Notes under the pieces: generated by a model
What the model was told of the DNA's origin: nothing
Database searches by the model: none
Seen by the model: the letters and a program-made list of their open reading frames with translations, nothing else
Assembly: GCF_014132355.1 (NCBI RefSeq)
Contig: NZ_BLZO01000058.1
Coordinates: 1-64,000, forward strand
Direction: 5' to 3'
Length of the DNA: 64,000 nucleotides
Origin: Okeania sp. KiyG1
GTDB taxonomy: Bacteria > Cyanobacteriota > Cyanobacteriia > Cyanobacteriales > Microcoleaceae
In this document: positions 49,349 to 58,496 of the stretch, piece by piece
Layout: each line of letters starts with the position of its first letter
How positions within the stretch are numbered: position 1 is the first letter of the stretch
Made by a program: the position numbers and the translations under genes

Positions 49349-49694
49349 AAATTATTGGCCTCTTTTAGTAAAATTGAATTGAAATAGCTAGTGTAATTTT
49401 TACACCCTTGACATCTTTACCTACCTGATTTGGGAGAGCTTTCCTACGGAATGTTAGGCAAAGGCTAAGAATGCATCTGCCTTTTTTGGGGTAGACCATT
49501 TCAGGTCTAAAGGTTGGCTTCACAGGTAAGTCAGCGCGGTCTTGGGGTTTGCTCATGAGCTACTGGCACTGACACCGCTAGTTCAGCGACCAAGAAATAC
49601 TCATAATCTTAACTAAATGTAACTTAACAATAGACATTAGGGCAACTACTTGGACTTCCAGAACAAATCTCCTGGCATTGACACAAATAAATTA

Positions 49695-50042
49695 GGGTTT
49701 GCTGAAAAAGTATTTTAGTAGGAGTAGGAGACAGAAGACAGGAGTTAGGAGTCAGTAGACAGCAAACAGGAGTCAGTGGACAGGAGTCAGGAGACAACCT
49801 ACCCCTAACCCAACCCACCCCCGCCCCTCCTAGGAGGGAGCCAGGAGGGGGAGACAGGAGGAACGGGGAATGAGCGAGGAGGTAGGAGTAACAATTGTCA
49901 ATTTGGGATTTTTCTGCCCTACTATGGCCTAAAATACCCTCAAATTTGAGCATGAAGAGCTGAAAAATTTGCATTGCAATTCGACCCCAAAAAGGCACTT
50001 GTCTTTATCTGTCAATGCTTTTAGATTAGATCGGTCAGGCCC
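49695..50042. mobile_element. MITE-like element, family B, with 7-bp target duplication
   Basis: Left end GGGTTTGCTGAAAAAG; right end GGTCAGGCCC is mutated relative to other copies. TAAATTA lies on both sides (49688-49694 and 50043-50049). 348 bp. Its interior shares AAATTTGAGCATGAAGAGCT and GATTAGATCGGTCA with the copy at 60701-60970. Confidence 0.75.
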
Positions 50043-50890
50043 TAAATTAGGGAGATGGGGAGATGGGGAGTGTGGGGGGATGGGGAGATTCGTATATTTG
50101 CACAATTAAATGTATTTCTGATGAATATTCTCTGGCGACAAAGAATTAGCCCTGCCGGGAGTGTGGGGGGATGGGGAGTGCGGGAGAAATTAAAAAATAT
50201 ATATTCTTACCATTACCATGCAGTACTACCAAATAATTGAATAATTGACGATTTATAGATCGTAATTGCTTTGATTTTTGATTTTGGGAGATGTCTATTG
50301 AGGAGGGAATAGTGAAATTCTACGGTTTTGATGAAAAAATAAGCGAAGGGTATTATTAGGAATATTTAAGAAGGAAATATTAATTTCAGGTTAAATCTTT
50401 AAATGAATATAAAGTCATTTTGTTAAAAGTAGGGAATTACTCTAGTTGCCTAGATGTTTTGCTTACCTAAGAATAAGAAGTGAAGAGAGGCACAGTCAAA
50501 AAATCAACTTTTTTCCTTTTCCTTTATTTGTACTAAACATTTTTAACTTAAGATGCTAAATTCATGGAGAGTTATTTTCATTAACTTAGAAATTCCGATC
50601 GCAATTCCTGCAAAGTATCATTAACTTTTTAATTAATGGAAGGAGTTTCGTGAAACGATGCTTTAATAATAATTTTGACCGGACTAATATCTAATATTAT
50701 ATTTAGTTAGCTATATGCCCTCGGCTCAAAATAACAGGTTTGACTAAAAACCTATCTAGATAAAGTCTGAAAATCTCCACCTTTCAACCGAGCGGTCGAA
50801 AATACTCCCTTGTTAAAACAAGTGTGAAATGGAGGAAGGTCTCACACCTGATATGGGAATCTCCTCCTGCTGCAGAAGTGAAGGGTCATT

Positions 50891-50937
50891 TCAGTTATCA
50901 GTTATCAGTTATCAGTTATCAGTTATCAGTTATCAGT
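50891..50937. repeat. TCAGTTA heptamer array
   Basis: Six to seven tandem TCAGTTA units about 360 bp upstream of the ParM-like gene. Heptamer arrays of other sequence occur at 30564, 54313 and 60455, so this may be an ordinary cyanobacterial short tandem repeat rather than a segregation site. Confidence 0.85.
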
Positions 50938-51295
50938 ACCTTCGACTAAAGCCGGAGGCTTGAAATACTGAACTGAATATTCTCTTGGTCGATTGGATAT
51001 GGCGCAGGTTTCCTCGCCATCCCACCCTACGGGAAGCTCCGCTAACGACCGCTTTTCATCCCCTTAAAAGGGGAGGCGCATGGACCTCATTTTTTGGTAA
51101 AAGTTATAGAGTGTATATTCTCCAGTTGACTGAAACTTCTGAAAGTACTTTACTTCTACTTTCTATGTTAATTTTATTCAGCGATTTTATTCGCTTAATG
51201 CCGTAGGTCTTAATTAATCTATAACTTAGGATTTATTAGGATTTATAACAACGTCAGTATTTTGATTTAAAAGTTTAGTGAGGTAATACAGCCTA

Positions 51296-52390
51296 ATGGT
51301 TATTAAACAGCCAGCAACAGCAGCAATGCTGACCCAGAAACCAGCAAATGTCGGTAAAAAAACAATCCTAAGTGTGGACTTAGGACGAACAGCTAGTAAA
51401 GCTTGTGTTAGTCGAACTCCTAATGGTGTAGTTTTTATTCCAGCTAATGTCAAGCAATTAAGTTTAGAACAAGTCAGATCGGGTAATTTTGAGTCTAAAC
51501 CTACAGACCCATTATTAGATATGTGGTTGGAATATCAAGGCTCTGGATACGCTGTCGGTCAGTTGGCTGCTGATTTTGGGGCCAATCTATTCGGTGATGA
51601 ACGCTCTTTTGCCAAGTCCAAAGTAGAAGATGCTCTAATTAAAATCTTGGCCTGTGCTGGTTACTTTCAGATCAAGGGAGAATTTTCAATTGTGATGGGT
51701 TTACCATTTTATTCCCAAGAGCAATTTGAAAAGGAAAAGGAACAGATTGTTAGTCAATTACAATGTCTTCATAAAATGTCCTATCGAGGTGGCGATCCTG
51801 CCGAAATTAGAATTAATAAGGTTTGGGTCATGCCAGAGGGGTATGGTAGTTTGCTATGGTGTGAAGCTAACAATGGCAAGGAATTTAAGCCAGAGTTACC
51901 TAAACTATCTCTTGCTGTTGTTGATATTGGCCATCAGACTACAGACTTTTTAATGGTAGACCGTTTTCGGTTTGCTAGAGCTGCTTCTAAGAGTGAACCT
52001 TTTGCTATGAGCCAATTTTATGAAGATGTGGCTTCTAAGATTGAGGGAGCAGATGCTCAGTCTTTGTATTTGCTAGAAGCAGTCCATAAACCAGAAGGCC
52101 AGCGTTCTTATCGTCCCAAAGGAGCGACAAAACCGATTAATCTTGATGGTGTTGTGCCTGAGTTGCGCAAGGTTTTTGCAGCTAAACTCTGTGACCGTTT
52201 GATTAAGTGGCTACCAGAAAGGGTGACAGATGTTGTTATGACTGGCGGTGGTGCAGAATTTTTTCAGGAAGATTTGGAAAGGTTATTACAAGAGGCAGGT
52301 CTCAATGCTCATTTAGCTAAACCATCTAGAGAAGCAAATGCTCTGGGACAATATATTTATGGAGAGGCTCAACTAGCAATATCTAGATAA
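51296..52390 (+). CDS. ParM/StbA-like actin-family ATPase
   Basis: 364 residues. The actin-fold signatures are all visible: phosphate-1 ILSVDLGRTASK (residues 24-35), connect/phosphate-2 LAVVDIGHQTTDFLMV, and adenosine motif DVVMTGGGAEFF near residue 320. An N-terminal extension of about 22 residues precedes the first strand; Met11 is an alternative start. Relatives polymerise and push apart DNA or act as bactofilin-like cytoskeleton. It is followed after 426 bp by a gene with ParR-like layout. Location on an apparently chromosomal segment, among core genes, is unusual for a plasmid-segregation pair, so the role may be different. Confidence 0.8.
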   Translation: MVIKQPATAAMLTQKPANVGKKTILSVDLGRTASKACVSRTPNGVVFIPANVKQLSLEQVRSGNFESKPTDPLLDMWLEYQGSGYAVGQLAADFGANLFGDERSFAKSKVEDALIKILACAGYFQIKGEFSIVMGLPFYSQEQFEKEKEQIVSQLQCLHKMSYRGGDPAEIRINKVWVMPEGYGSLLWCEANNGKEFKPELPKLSLAVVDIGHQTTDFLMVDRFRFARAASKSEPFAMSQFYEDVASKIEGADAQSLYLLEAVHKPEGQRSYRPKGATKPINLDGVVPELRKVFAAKLCDRLIKWLPERVTDVVMTGGGAEFFQEDLERLLQEAGLNAHLAKPSREANALGQYIYGEAQLAISR

Positions 52391-52816
52391 GTTTTAAAAA
52401 GCATTTCCTTACCAAATGCTCCGCAAACAGCATTTCAGCAATCAGCGTTTCCTAGGTCATGCTACGCAAACAGCTTTGCGTTAAGGGGATGAGCAACCCA
52501 AGCTTGGACGTTCCGGAATGCTCCGCAAACAGATACCATTATCTATGCACTGCCTTTTTGGGCTAATAGCTGTTAACGTAGTTCCGACCCAGGAGGCTAG
52601 CTAATAGCTGATAGCTAGTTAACATTACAAAGATATTTGGTGTTGTATAATCTAAGCAATTTTACATAGCCCCAGGTGCTAAAATCCAGTTTATAATTGA
52701 GTATTGCACTGAGTTCCTGTGTAGTTTTTTCTAGGTCTGAAATTAAAAAATAACGGGGGCACAGTAGAAAATTAATTTTCTCTGTCCCCGTGTTAAATTA
52801 ACAAAAATATTACCTG
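52391..52816. other. Spacer between ParM-like and ParR-like genes with repeats and a long hairpin
   Basis: 52399-52620 holds fragments of family G (AAGCATTTCC, GGTCATGCTACGCAAACAGC, AATGCTCCGCAAACAG) and a GTAGTTCCGACC/GGAGGCTAGC palindrome. 52751-52797 is a long hairpin (see separate entry). No open frame. Confidence 0.6.
52751..52797. promoter_or_regulatory. Long hairpin just upstream of the ParR-like gene
   Basis: AACGGGGGCACAGTAGAAAA and TTTTCTCTGTCCCCGTGTT form arms of about 20 bp around AATTAA, with few mismatches. It ends 20 bp before the ATG at 52817 and lacks a following T-run, so a terminator for the upstream gene, an attenuator or a protein-binding site are all possible. Confidence 0.55.
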
Positions 52817-53395
52817 ATGCTTTGGGAAAAAAATCAGAAAAAAGAAGTCTTTTTTACCGAAGAGGCAGCAGATAAGCAATTATTGGCAGCTATAGAAAAA
52901 GAGTTAAATTCTCACAAATATCGAACTTTTAGCAATCTTTGTAAACAAGCTCTATGGCAATTTTTGGATGTATCTTCATCATCGACAGAGTTAGCTCAAT
53001 CTGCATCTAATTTACAAAGGCTAGAACACAGAATTTATGAGAGGCTTACCAAACATTTTTCTGAGTTAGAAACAAAGTTTGTTTCTGAAGAATTGAATAA
53101 ATCTAATAATACAGTTCAATCAAATGAAAATGAGTTAAAAAAACACTTGAATCAATTGAATCAACAGTTGAGTCAAATTCAATTAAATTTAGATGCTAAA
53201 TTAATTGAAGTTATGGAGACTTTTAAAACAGAGTTGTCACAGATAGAAATACCTATTACTAAATCAGCTCAAGAAGATTCAGAAGAATTAACTTCTACTA
53301 AATCAACAGCAGAAGAAGATTTATCTGTTAAAGAATCAACAACGGATGCAGATCCTTTATTGCAGCGCTTAAGTTCTCTAATAGAAGATTTCTAA
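52817..53395 (+). CDS. Putative ParR-like partner with coiled-coil
   Basis: 192 residues. Residues 10-55 (FFTEEAADKQLLAAIEKELN, then FSNLCKQALWQFL) look like a short strand plus helices of a ribbon-helix-helix DNA-binding domain, as in adaptor proteins of actin-like segregation systems. Residues 60-145 are charged and heptad-like, predicting a coiled coil; the tail is acidic with a final hydrophobic helix LLQRLSSLIEDF that might contact the filament. The assignment follows this layout and the neighbouring actin-like gene, not recognised family motifs. Confidence 0.55.
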   Translation: MLWEKNQKKEVFFTEEAADKQLLAAIEKELNSHKYRTFSNLCKQALWQFLDVSSSSTELAQSASNLQRLEHRIYERLTKHFSELETKFVSEELNKSNNTVQSNENELKKHLNQLNQQLSQIQLNLDAKLIEVMETFKTELSQIEIPITKSAQEDSEELTSTKSTAEEDLSVKESTTDADPLLQRLSSLIEDF

Positions 53396-53516
53396 GTTAC
53401 CGAAAAATTCAGGTATAAAGCCTCTCCATTCATGGAGAAAAAAGAAAAAAAATTCTTTTATCCAATGCTCTTATTGATAAGAAGAGGTAATTCTAAATTC
53501 GCGCATTCTTGAACTT
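53396..53516 (-). mobile_element. MITE-like element, family A (reverse, short)
   Basis: TTACCGAAAAATTCAGG at the left, GCCTCTCCATTCATGGAG hairpin, and GAGGTAATTCTAAATTCGCG ending CTTGAAC at the right. It fills the gap between the ParR-like gene and the convergent fibrillin gene exactly. Confidence 0.65.
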
Positions 53517-54099
53517 AAACTCTAATTAGTACAAATACATTGCCTTGATTGCCTCTTCCAATGCGTAAATCTTCATCTAAATATGTAATATCTAACCATC
53601 CTTTTTGTTCTCGGTTTTGTATATTAAAATCAATAGCAGTAAATTTTTTTCCTGATTCTATTTCGGCAATTAATTTATTAGGCGATCGATAACCTATTAA
53701 ACTTTGTAAACCTAAAATTGAACGATTAAATTTAACATTTACTCGCTTTTCTGACACAGCTTCAAACTGAGCAACAACACTAACTATTCCTTCTAAAAAA
53801 GGCAAACCAGATACTTCAGCAATATTATAGACTGCTGTATCTTGGACTCGGATACATTGATAAATCTCCCCTAGTTTCAGGAAAGGAAAGCTATCAATGC
53901 GTAGTAATTCTTGACTGGTAGTATAAAGTAATCGCCAATTGCCATTTAATAGTTCTTTTGCTTCAAAGGGACTAGGGTTGGGATTATAATCTTCTACTTG
54001 AGCGATCGCTGCTAGAATTACTTGTTGGTCATTTTTACTTGCTAGTAAACCACGATTTTTGCCTGTAAGTGTCTCTATTAATCTGGATTTATAAATCAT
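53515..54099 (-). CDS. Plastid lipid-associated protein (PAP/fibrillin) family
   Basis: 194 residues. Fibrillins are lipocalin-like proteins of thylakoids and plastoglobules that bind lipids. Family features: NGNWRLLYTTSQELL near residue 52, the GEIYQCIR strand, SGLPFLEGIVSVVAQFEAVS, VNVKFNRSILGLQSLIGY, and the C-terminal GWLDITYLDEDLRIGRGNQG with VFVLIRV. No signal peptide, consistent with a peripheral thylakoid protein. Single gene. Confidence 0.9.
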   Translation of the reverse strand: MIYKSRLIETLTGKNRGLLASKNDQQVILAAIAQVEDYNPNPSPFEAKELLNGNWRLLYTTSQELLRIDSFPFLKLGEIYQCIRVQDTAVYNIAEVSGLPFLEGIVSVVAQFEAVSEKRVNVKFNRSILGLQSLIGYRSPNKLIAEIESGKKFTAIDFNIQNREQKGWLDITYLDEDLRIGRGNQGNVFVLIRV

Positions 54100-54841
54100 A
54101 ATTTTTGTTTATTGTCAATCTTTGTTGATTCTAGGCTGACAATTTTTCTTTATTTGCAGAAGAAGAAAATTTCAAAAACATTCTTCGGGTATCCGGGTCT
54201 TAAGCAATTTTAACGATATCCTTAACAGTAGCAAAAAATTTAGATCGGCTTACTACTTGGATTGATTTTACTTGAGACTTCGCAGCAGTTGTCAGGGAAT
54301 AGGAAGTTAACGAAGTCAAAAGTCAAAAGTCAAAAGTCAAAAGTCAAAAGTCAAAAGTCAAAAATTAGAAGTTATTTTTGTAACGGGGATTTGAGTCCCC
54401 CTCAAAAAATATTTCGCCTTAAAAGGCGGGGTGGCGCAACCCAATTATTTTGATGAAATCAACAATTTCATAGGTGGAATAGATTTAATTAAAACTTTTG
54501 CAAGAGGTCTTTTGTTTGAATTAATTGAAAAATTTTAGATTTTAGATTATTTCTCGGTGCAAAATTATCCATCTTGCTTCTTTACTCAACCTATGAAATT
54601 CTCTTTTCCTTAATGGGTTTAATACCCCAGTTTATATCATTTTGACTACTGACTACTTCTTCAAGATTTGATGCAAGTATTCATCTAATCTTTTAAATTA
54701 GGACAGGAAAAACATTTGTATATATTATTTGCTAGCAAATTTCAAACAAAATCCCCTAAAATCCAATAGACCGGATAGAGGAGATGAGTAAATCTAAAAG
54801 ATATTAGGATAAACTTACTAAAATTCCTTGACTGAGGATAT
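54100..54841. other. Intergenic region with heptamer array
   Basis: 54313-54364 is a run of about seven AGTCAAA units. 54395-54440 has a short hairpin (GAGTCCCCCTC; AAAAGGCGGGGT). The rest is AT-rich. It contains the promoter region of the DUF3134 gene, in which I can pick out no clear motif. Confidence 0.6.
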
Positions 54842-56317
54842 ATGGAAGAAAAACAACAAACAAACAGCCAATCACAACCTGTAGTGCCACAACCAACTCC
54901 GGTACAGGAAACACCTGTAGTGCCACAACCAGCTCCGGTACAGGAAACAGTCAATCCACAACCTGTAGTGCCACAACCAGCTCCGGTACAGGAAACACCT
55001 GTAGTGCCACAACCAACTCCGGTACAGGAAACAGTAAATCCACAACCTGTAGTACCACAACCAACTACGGTACAGGAAACACCTGTAGTGCCACAACCTG
55101 TAGTACCACAGCCAACTATGGTACAGGAAACAGTAAATCCACAAGTACCACAGCCAACTCCGGTACAGGAAACACCTGTAGTGCCACAACCAACTCCGGT
55201 ACAGGAAACACCTGTAGTACAACAGCCAGCTACGGTACAGGAGACAGTAAATCCACAACCTGTAGTACAACAACCAACTACGGTACAGGAGACAGTAAAT
55301 CCACAACCTGTAGTACAACAACCAGCTACGGTACAGGAGACAGTAAATCCACAACCTGTAGTACAACAGCCAACTACGGTACAGGAAACAGTAAATCCAC
55401 AACCTGTAGTACCACAGTCAACTACGGTACAGGAAACACCTGTAGTGCCACAACCAACTACGGTACAGGAAAGAGTAAATCCACAACCTGTAGTACAACA
55501 ACCAACTACGGTACAGGAGACAGTAAATCCACAACCTGTAGTACAACAACCAACTACGGTACAGGAAAGAGTAAATCCACAACCTGTAGTACAACAACCA
55601 ACTACGGTACAGGAGACAGTAAATCCACAACCTGTAGTACAACAACCAACTACGGTACAGGAGACAGTAAATCCACAACCTGTAGTACAACAACCAACTA
55701 CGGTACAGGAGACAGTAAATCCACAACCTGTAGTACAACAGCCAACTACGGTACAGGAGACAGTAAATCCACAACCTGTAGTGCCACAACCAACTACGGT
55801 ACAGGAGACAGTAAATCCACAACCTGTAGTGCCACAACCAACTACGGTACAGGAGACAGTAAATCCACAACCTGTAGTACAACAGCCAACTACGGTACAG
55901 GAAACAGTAAATCCACAGCCTGTAGTACAACAGCCAACTACGGTACAGGAGACAGTAAATCCACAACCTGTAGTTTTGTCACCAAGTATGGTAGAGGGCC
56001 AGGTGGAGCAACCAGTAGGACAACCAGTAGGAGTTATTAGTCGTAGAAATAACCAACCTCAGTCACAACCAGTTCTAGTTTACAACCCCTCCCTGCTTCT
56101 AATACCTCGCCATGAACCGGCAGATGTAATCCCTACCCAACGAGACTCATCTATAGTGGACTGGTTAGAAACATCAGGCAGAATGTTACCTAGAGATCCT
56201 TCAGAATCAGACAATTATCTAGAAGAGGAAGAGGAAATTTCAGAATTGATAGCTGTAGATGACAATTTTAGTGATGATGATGTTTTGGAAGGAAATGACG
56301 ATGACTCAGGTGAATAG
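54842..56317 (+). CDS. DUF3134-type protein with a 390-residue Pro/Gln/Val repeat extension
   Basis: 491 residues. From residue 13 to about 395 the protein is tandem repeats: 12-residue PVVPQPTPVQET units early, then mainly 16-residue VNPQPVVQQPTTVQET units (48 bp each). The last 75 residues differ: VYNPSLLLIPRHEPADVIPT, SSIVDWLETSGRMLPRD and an acidic end EEEEISELIAVDDNFSDDD. This C-terminus matches my recollection of cyanobacterial DUF3134 proteins, which are usually only about 75 residues and complete in themselves. GAGGATAT precedes the start. No signal peptide. Function unknown; the extension looks like a recently expanded 48-bp minisatellite kept in frame. Confidence 0.75.
   Translation: MEEKQQTNSQSQPVVPQPTPVQETPVVPQPAPVQETVNPQPVVPQPAPVQETPVVPQPTPVQETVNPQPVVPQPTTVQETPVVPQPVVPQPTMVQETVNPQVPQPTPVQETPVVPQPTPVQETPVVQQPATVQETVNPQPVVQQPTTVQETVNPQPVVQQPATVQETVNPQPVVQQPTTVQETVNPQPVVPQSTTVQETPVVPQPTTVQERVNPQPVVQQPTTVQETVNPQPVVQQPTTVQERVNPQPVVQQPTTVQETVNPQPVVQQPTTVQETVNPQPVVQQPTTVQETVNPQPVVQQPTTVQETVNPQPVVPQPTTVQETVNPQPVVPQPTTVQETVNPQPVVQQPTTVQETVNPQPVVQQPTTVQETVNPQPVVLSPSMVEGQVEQPVGQPVGVISRRNNQPQSQPVLVYNPSLLLIPRHEPADVIPTQRDSSIVDWLETSGRMLPRDPSESDNYLEEEEEISELIAVDDNFSDDDVLEGNDDDSGE
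54886..55975 (+). repeat. In-frame coding minisatellite (36- and 48-bp units)
   Basis: CCTGTAGT(A/G)(C/A)(C/A)ACA-CCAACTACGGTACAGGA-type units encoding PVV.QPTTVQET with an optional VNPQ. Longer units dominate downstream of 55240 and are nearly identical. Reverse-strand open frames reading WIYCLLYRSWLLYYRL are by-products of the repeat. Confidence 0.9.
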
Positions 56318-56325
56318 ATATTTTC

Positions 56326-56442
56326 AACAATTAATAATTAATAATTAATTATTACCTCTCCTTGAAAACGGATAGGATTGACGCGGTAGGGAAAATTTTT
56401 TCTCATTTAAAGGAGAGGCTTTAAAGCTTAATTATTCGGTAA
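56326..56442 (+). mobile_element. MITE-like element, family A (short)
   Basis: TTCAACAATTAATAATTAAT, AATTATTACCTCTCC, CATTTAAAGGAGAGGC and CTTAATTATTCGGTAA between the DUF3134 and mraY genes. Confidence 0.65.
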
Positions 56443-56535
56443 TTACCAAAAAGCTATTTAGTTAAAAGCTGAATTTGATAATTATTTAATCAAACCTAAA
56501 TTATTAAAAAGTGTGTGTGGAGGAGATTTTTTTTT

Positions 56536-57621
56536 ATGCAAAATAAGCTCATTGTTAACAAATCTATTACTTTATCGGGAGAAAACTTATTCTTGGGTCT
56601 GGGTTTAGGATTAAGTTCTTTTGCCCTAATTTTAGATAGCATGGCTAATCGAAATATCGGTATAGAATCTCTGAGTTTACCTCTAATTCTATGTGGTTTA
56701 GCAACTGCAAGTTTGGGGTATTGGGTTATACCCATACTTAGAAGACTTAAAGCTGGACAAATAATCCGGGAGGATGGCCCCCAAGCACATCTACAAAAAG
56801 CGGGTACTCCAACTATGGGAGGTATATTTTTTGTACCGGTAGGAGTAGCGATCGCTCTGTTATTCTCGAAATTTCATCCAGATGTCATGGCAGTATCTGC
56901 AATGACTCTAGCTTATGGTTTTATTGGTTGGCTGGATGATTGGAAAATTTTGCAACGTAAGTCTAATAAGGGAATATCTCCGAAAATGAAATTGGCTTTG
57001 CAGGTGGGTTTTGCAATGCTATTTTGTGGATGGCTAGCATGGAGTCAACCTAGCACGGTTACTAATATTGCTTTACCATTTGGTTTACAATTATCTTTAG
57101 GATTTCTATTTTGGCCTTTGGCAGGTTTTGTTTTAGTTGCAGAAAGTAATGCTACAAATCTTACGGATGGTGTTGATGGTTTGATGGGAGGTTTGGGAGC
57201 GGTGGCATTTTTCGGGTTAGCTGCTTATTTAGGTCCTACTGCTCCGGAGTTAATGATTTTTTGTGCTTGTATGAGTGGTAGTTGTCTTGGTTTTGTTGTT
57301 CATAACCGCAATCCTGCTAAGGTGTTTATGGGTGATACAGGGTCGTTAGCTTTGGGTGGAGGTTTAGCTGCAGTTGCTCTACTAACTAATACTTTATGGA
57401 TATTGTTAATTCTTAGTGTGGTTTTTTTAATAGAAACTCTTTCGGTTATTGCTCAAGTGGGTTATTACAAGGCAACAAAAGGACCCGATGGTGTAGGTAA
57501 GCGCTTATTTAAAATGGCTCCTTTTCATCATCATTTAGAATTATCTGGTTGGTCGGAAACTCAAGTGGTTGGATGTTTTTATTTAGTTAGTGCAATTTTG
57601 GCTAGTTTTTGCTTATTTTAG
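56536..57621 (+). CDS. mraY: Phospho-N-acetylmuramoyl-pentapeptide-transferase (MraY)
   Basis: 361 residues from the ATG at 56536, chosen because GGAGGAG lies nine to ten bases upstream; the frame also runs to a GTG at 56515, but that would place the ribosome site inside the gene. Transfers phospho-MurNAc-pentapeptide to undecaprenyl phosphate at the cytosolic membrane face, making lipid I. About ten membrane segments. Catalytic motifs: GPQAHLQKAGTPTMGG, GWLDDWKIL (Asp-Asp), AESNATNLTDGVDGL (Asp), FMGDTGSLALGG (Asp) and MAPFHHHLELSGWSE (His triad). The last 31 bp, with the downstream flank, have been tandemly copied three more times. Confidence 0.95.
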   Translation: MQNKLIVNKSITLSGENLFLGLGLGLSSFALILDSMANRNIGIESLSLPLILCGLATASLGYWVIPILRRLKAGQIIREDGPQAHLQKAGTPTMGGIFFVPVGVAIALLFSKFHPDVMAVSAMTLAYGFIGWLDDWKILQRKSNKGISPKMKLALQVGFAMLFCGWLAWSQPSTVTNIALPFGLQLSLGFLFWPLAGFVLVAESNATNLTDGVDGLMGGLGAVAFFGLAAYLGPTAPELMIFCACMSGSCLGFVVHNRNPAKVFMGDTGSLALGGGLAAVALLTNTLWILLILSVVFLIETLSVIAQVGYYKATKGPDGVGKRLFKMAPFHHHLELSGWSETQVVGCFYLVSAILASFCLF

Positions 57622-58490
57622 AAATAAGTATTCAGTTATCAACTATCAGCTTTTTTGTTTTCCTAAATTCTTGTTTTTAGGTCGATTAATGTAGCTATAG
57701 CAAGGAATGAGTTGGTTAGGATTTATGTTGATGATGAACCTGAGACAGAGAAAAGCTTTTTCCACTGTTCCCTGTTCCCTGTTCCCTGTTCCCTGCTAAT
57801 TATTAAGTGCAATTTTGGCTAGCTTGTGCTTATTTTAGAAATAAGTATTCAGTTATCAACTATCAGCTTTTTTGTTTTCCTAAATTCTTGTTTTTAGGTC
57901 GATTAATGTAGCTATAGCAAGGAATGAGTTGGTTAGGATTTATGTTGATGATGAACCTGAGACAGATAAAAGCTTTTTCCACTGTTCCCTGTTCCCTGTT
58001 CCCTGTTCCCTGCTAATTATTAAGTGCAATTTTGGCTAGTTTTTGCTTATTTTAGAAATAAGTATTCAGTTATCAACTATCAGCTTTTTTGTTTTCCTAA
58101 ATTCTTGTTTTTAGGTCGATTAATGTAGCTATAGCAAGGAATGAGTTGGTTAGGAATTATGTTGATGATGAACCTGAGACAGAGAAAAGCTTTTTCCACT
58201 GTTCCCTGTTCCCTGTTCCCTGTTCCCTGCTAATTATTAAGTGCAATTTTGGCTAGTTTTTGCTTATTTTAGAAATAAGTATTCAGTTATCAACTATCAG
58301 CTTTTTTGTTTTCCTAAATTCTTGTTTTTAGGTCGATTAATGTAGCTATAGCAAGGAATGAGTTGGTTAGGACTTATGTTGATGATGAACCTGAGACAGA
58401 TAAAAGCTTTTTCCACTGTTCCCTGTTCCCTGTTCCCTGTTCCCTGTTCCCTGTTCCCTGTTCCCTGTTCCCTGCTAATTATTAATTGAA
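57591..58490 (+). repeat. Four tandem 217-bp units including the mraY 3' end
   Basis: Units begin TGCAATTTTGGCTAG at 57591 (within mraY), 57808, 58025 and 58242. Each contains the last 31 bases of mraY through the TAG, AAGTATTCAGTTATCAACT, TTCTTGTTTTTAGGTCGATT, GATGATGAACCTGAGAC and a TTCCCTG heptamer run (four units, seven or more in the last). Units are nearly identical, with changes such as GAGAAAAG/GATAAAAG. The final unit ends at the start of the glycosyltransferase gene. Confidence 0.95.
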
Positions 58491-58496
58491 AAACCG

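Larger units (their letters stand above)
49349..51295. other. 1.95-kb region without a convincing gene
   Basis: 49365-49556 holds an open frame without a ribosome site and is not called. 49695-50042 is a family B element. 50040-50180 has GATGGGGAG repeats. 50260-50700 is AT-rich. 50760-50870 has short GC-richer hairpin-capable DNA (CTCCACCTTTC, GGTCTCACACC, CTCCTCCTGCTGCAG) that I cannot assign; it could be an RNA element or a transposon end. 50891-50937 is a TCAGTTA heptamer array. 50975-51100 is a forward family A fragment. Confidence 0.55.

Noticed and set aside
49365-49556. 63-residue minus-strand frame upstream of ftsH (MSKPQDRADLPVKPTFRPEM...)
   Set aside because: No ribosome binding site, no recognisable family; more likely the ftsH leader region. 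Kept out for lack of support.
50760-50870. Possible structured RNA or riboswitch
   Set aside because: Some hairpin potential, but no match to a riboswitch class I know; could equally be a transposon end.
54872-55966. Two long minus-strand frames (176 and 182 residues) rich in WIYCLLYRSWLLYYRL
   Set aside because: They are the reverse reading of the 36/48-bp coding minisatellite; no start signal and no family resemblance.
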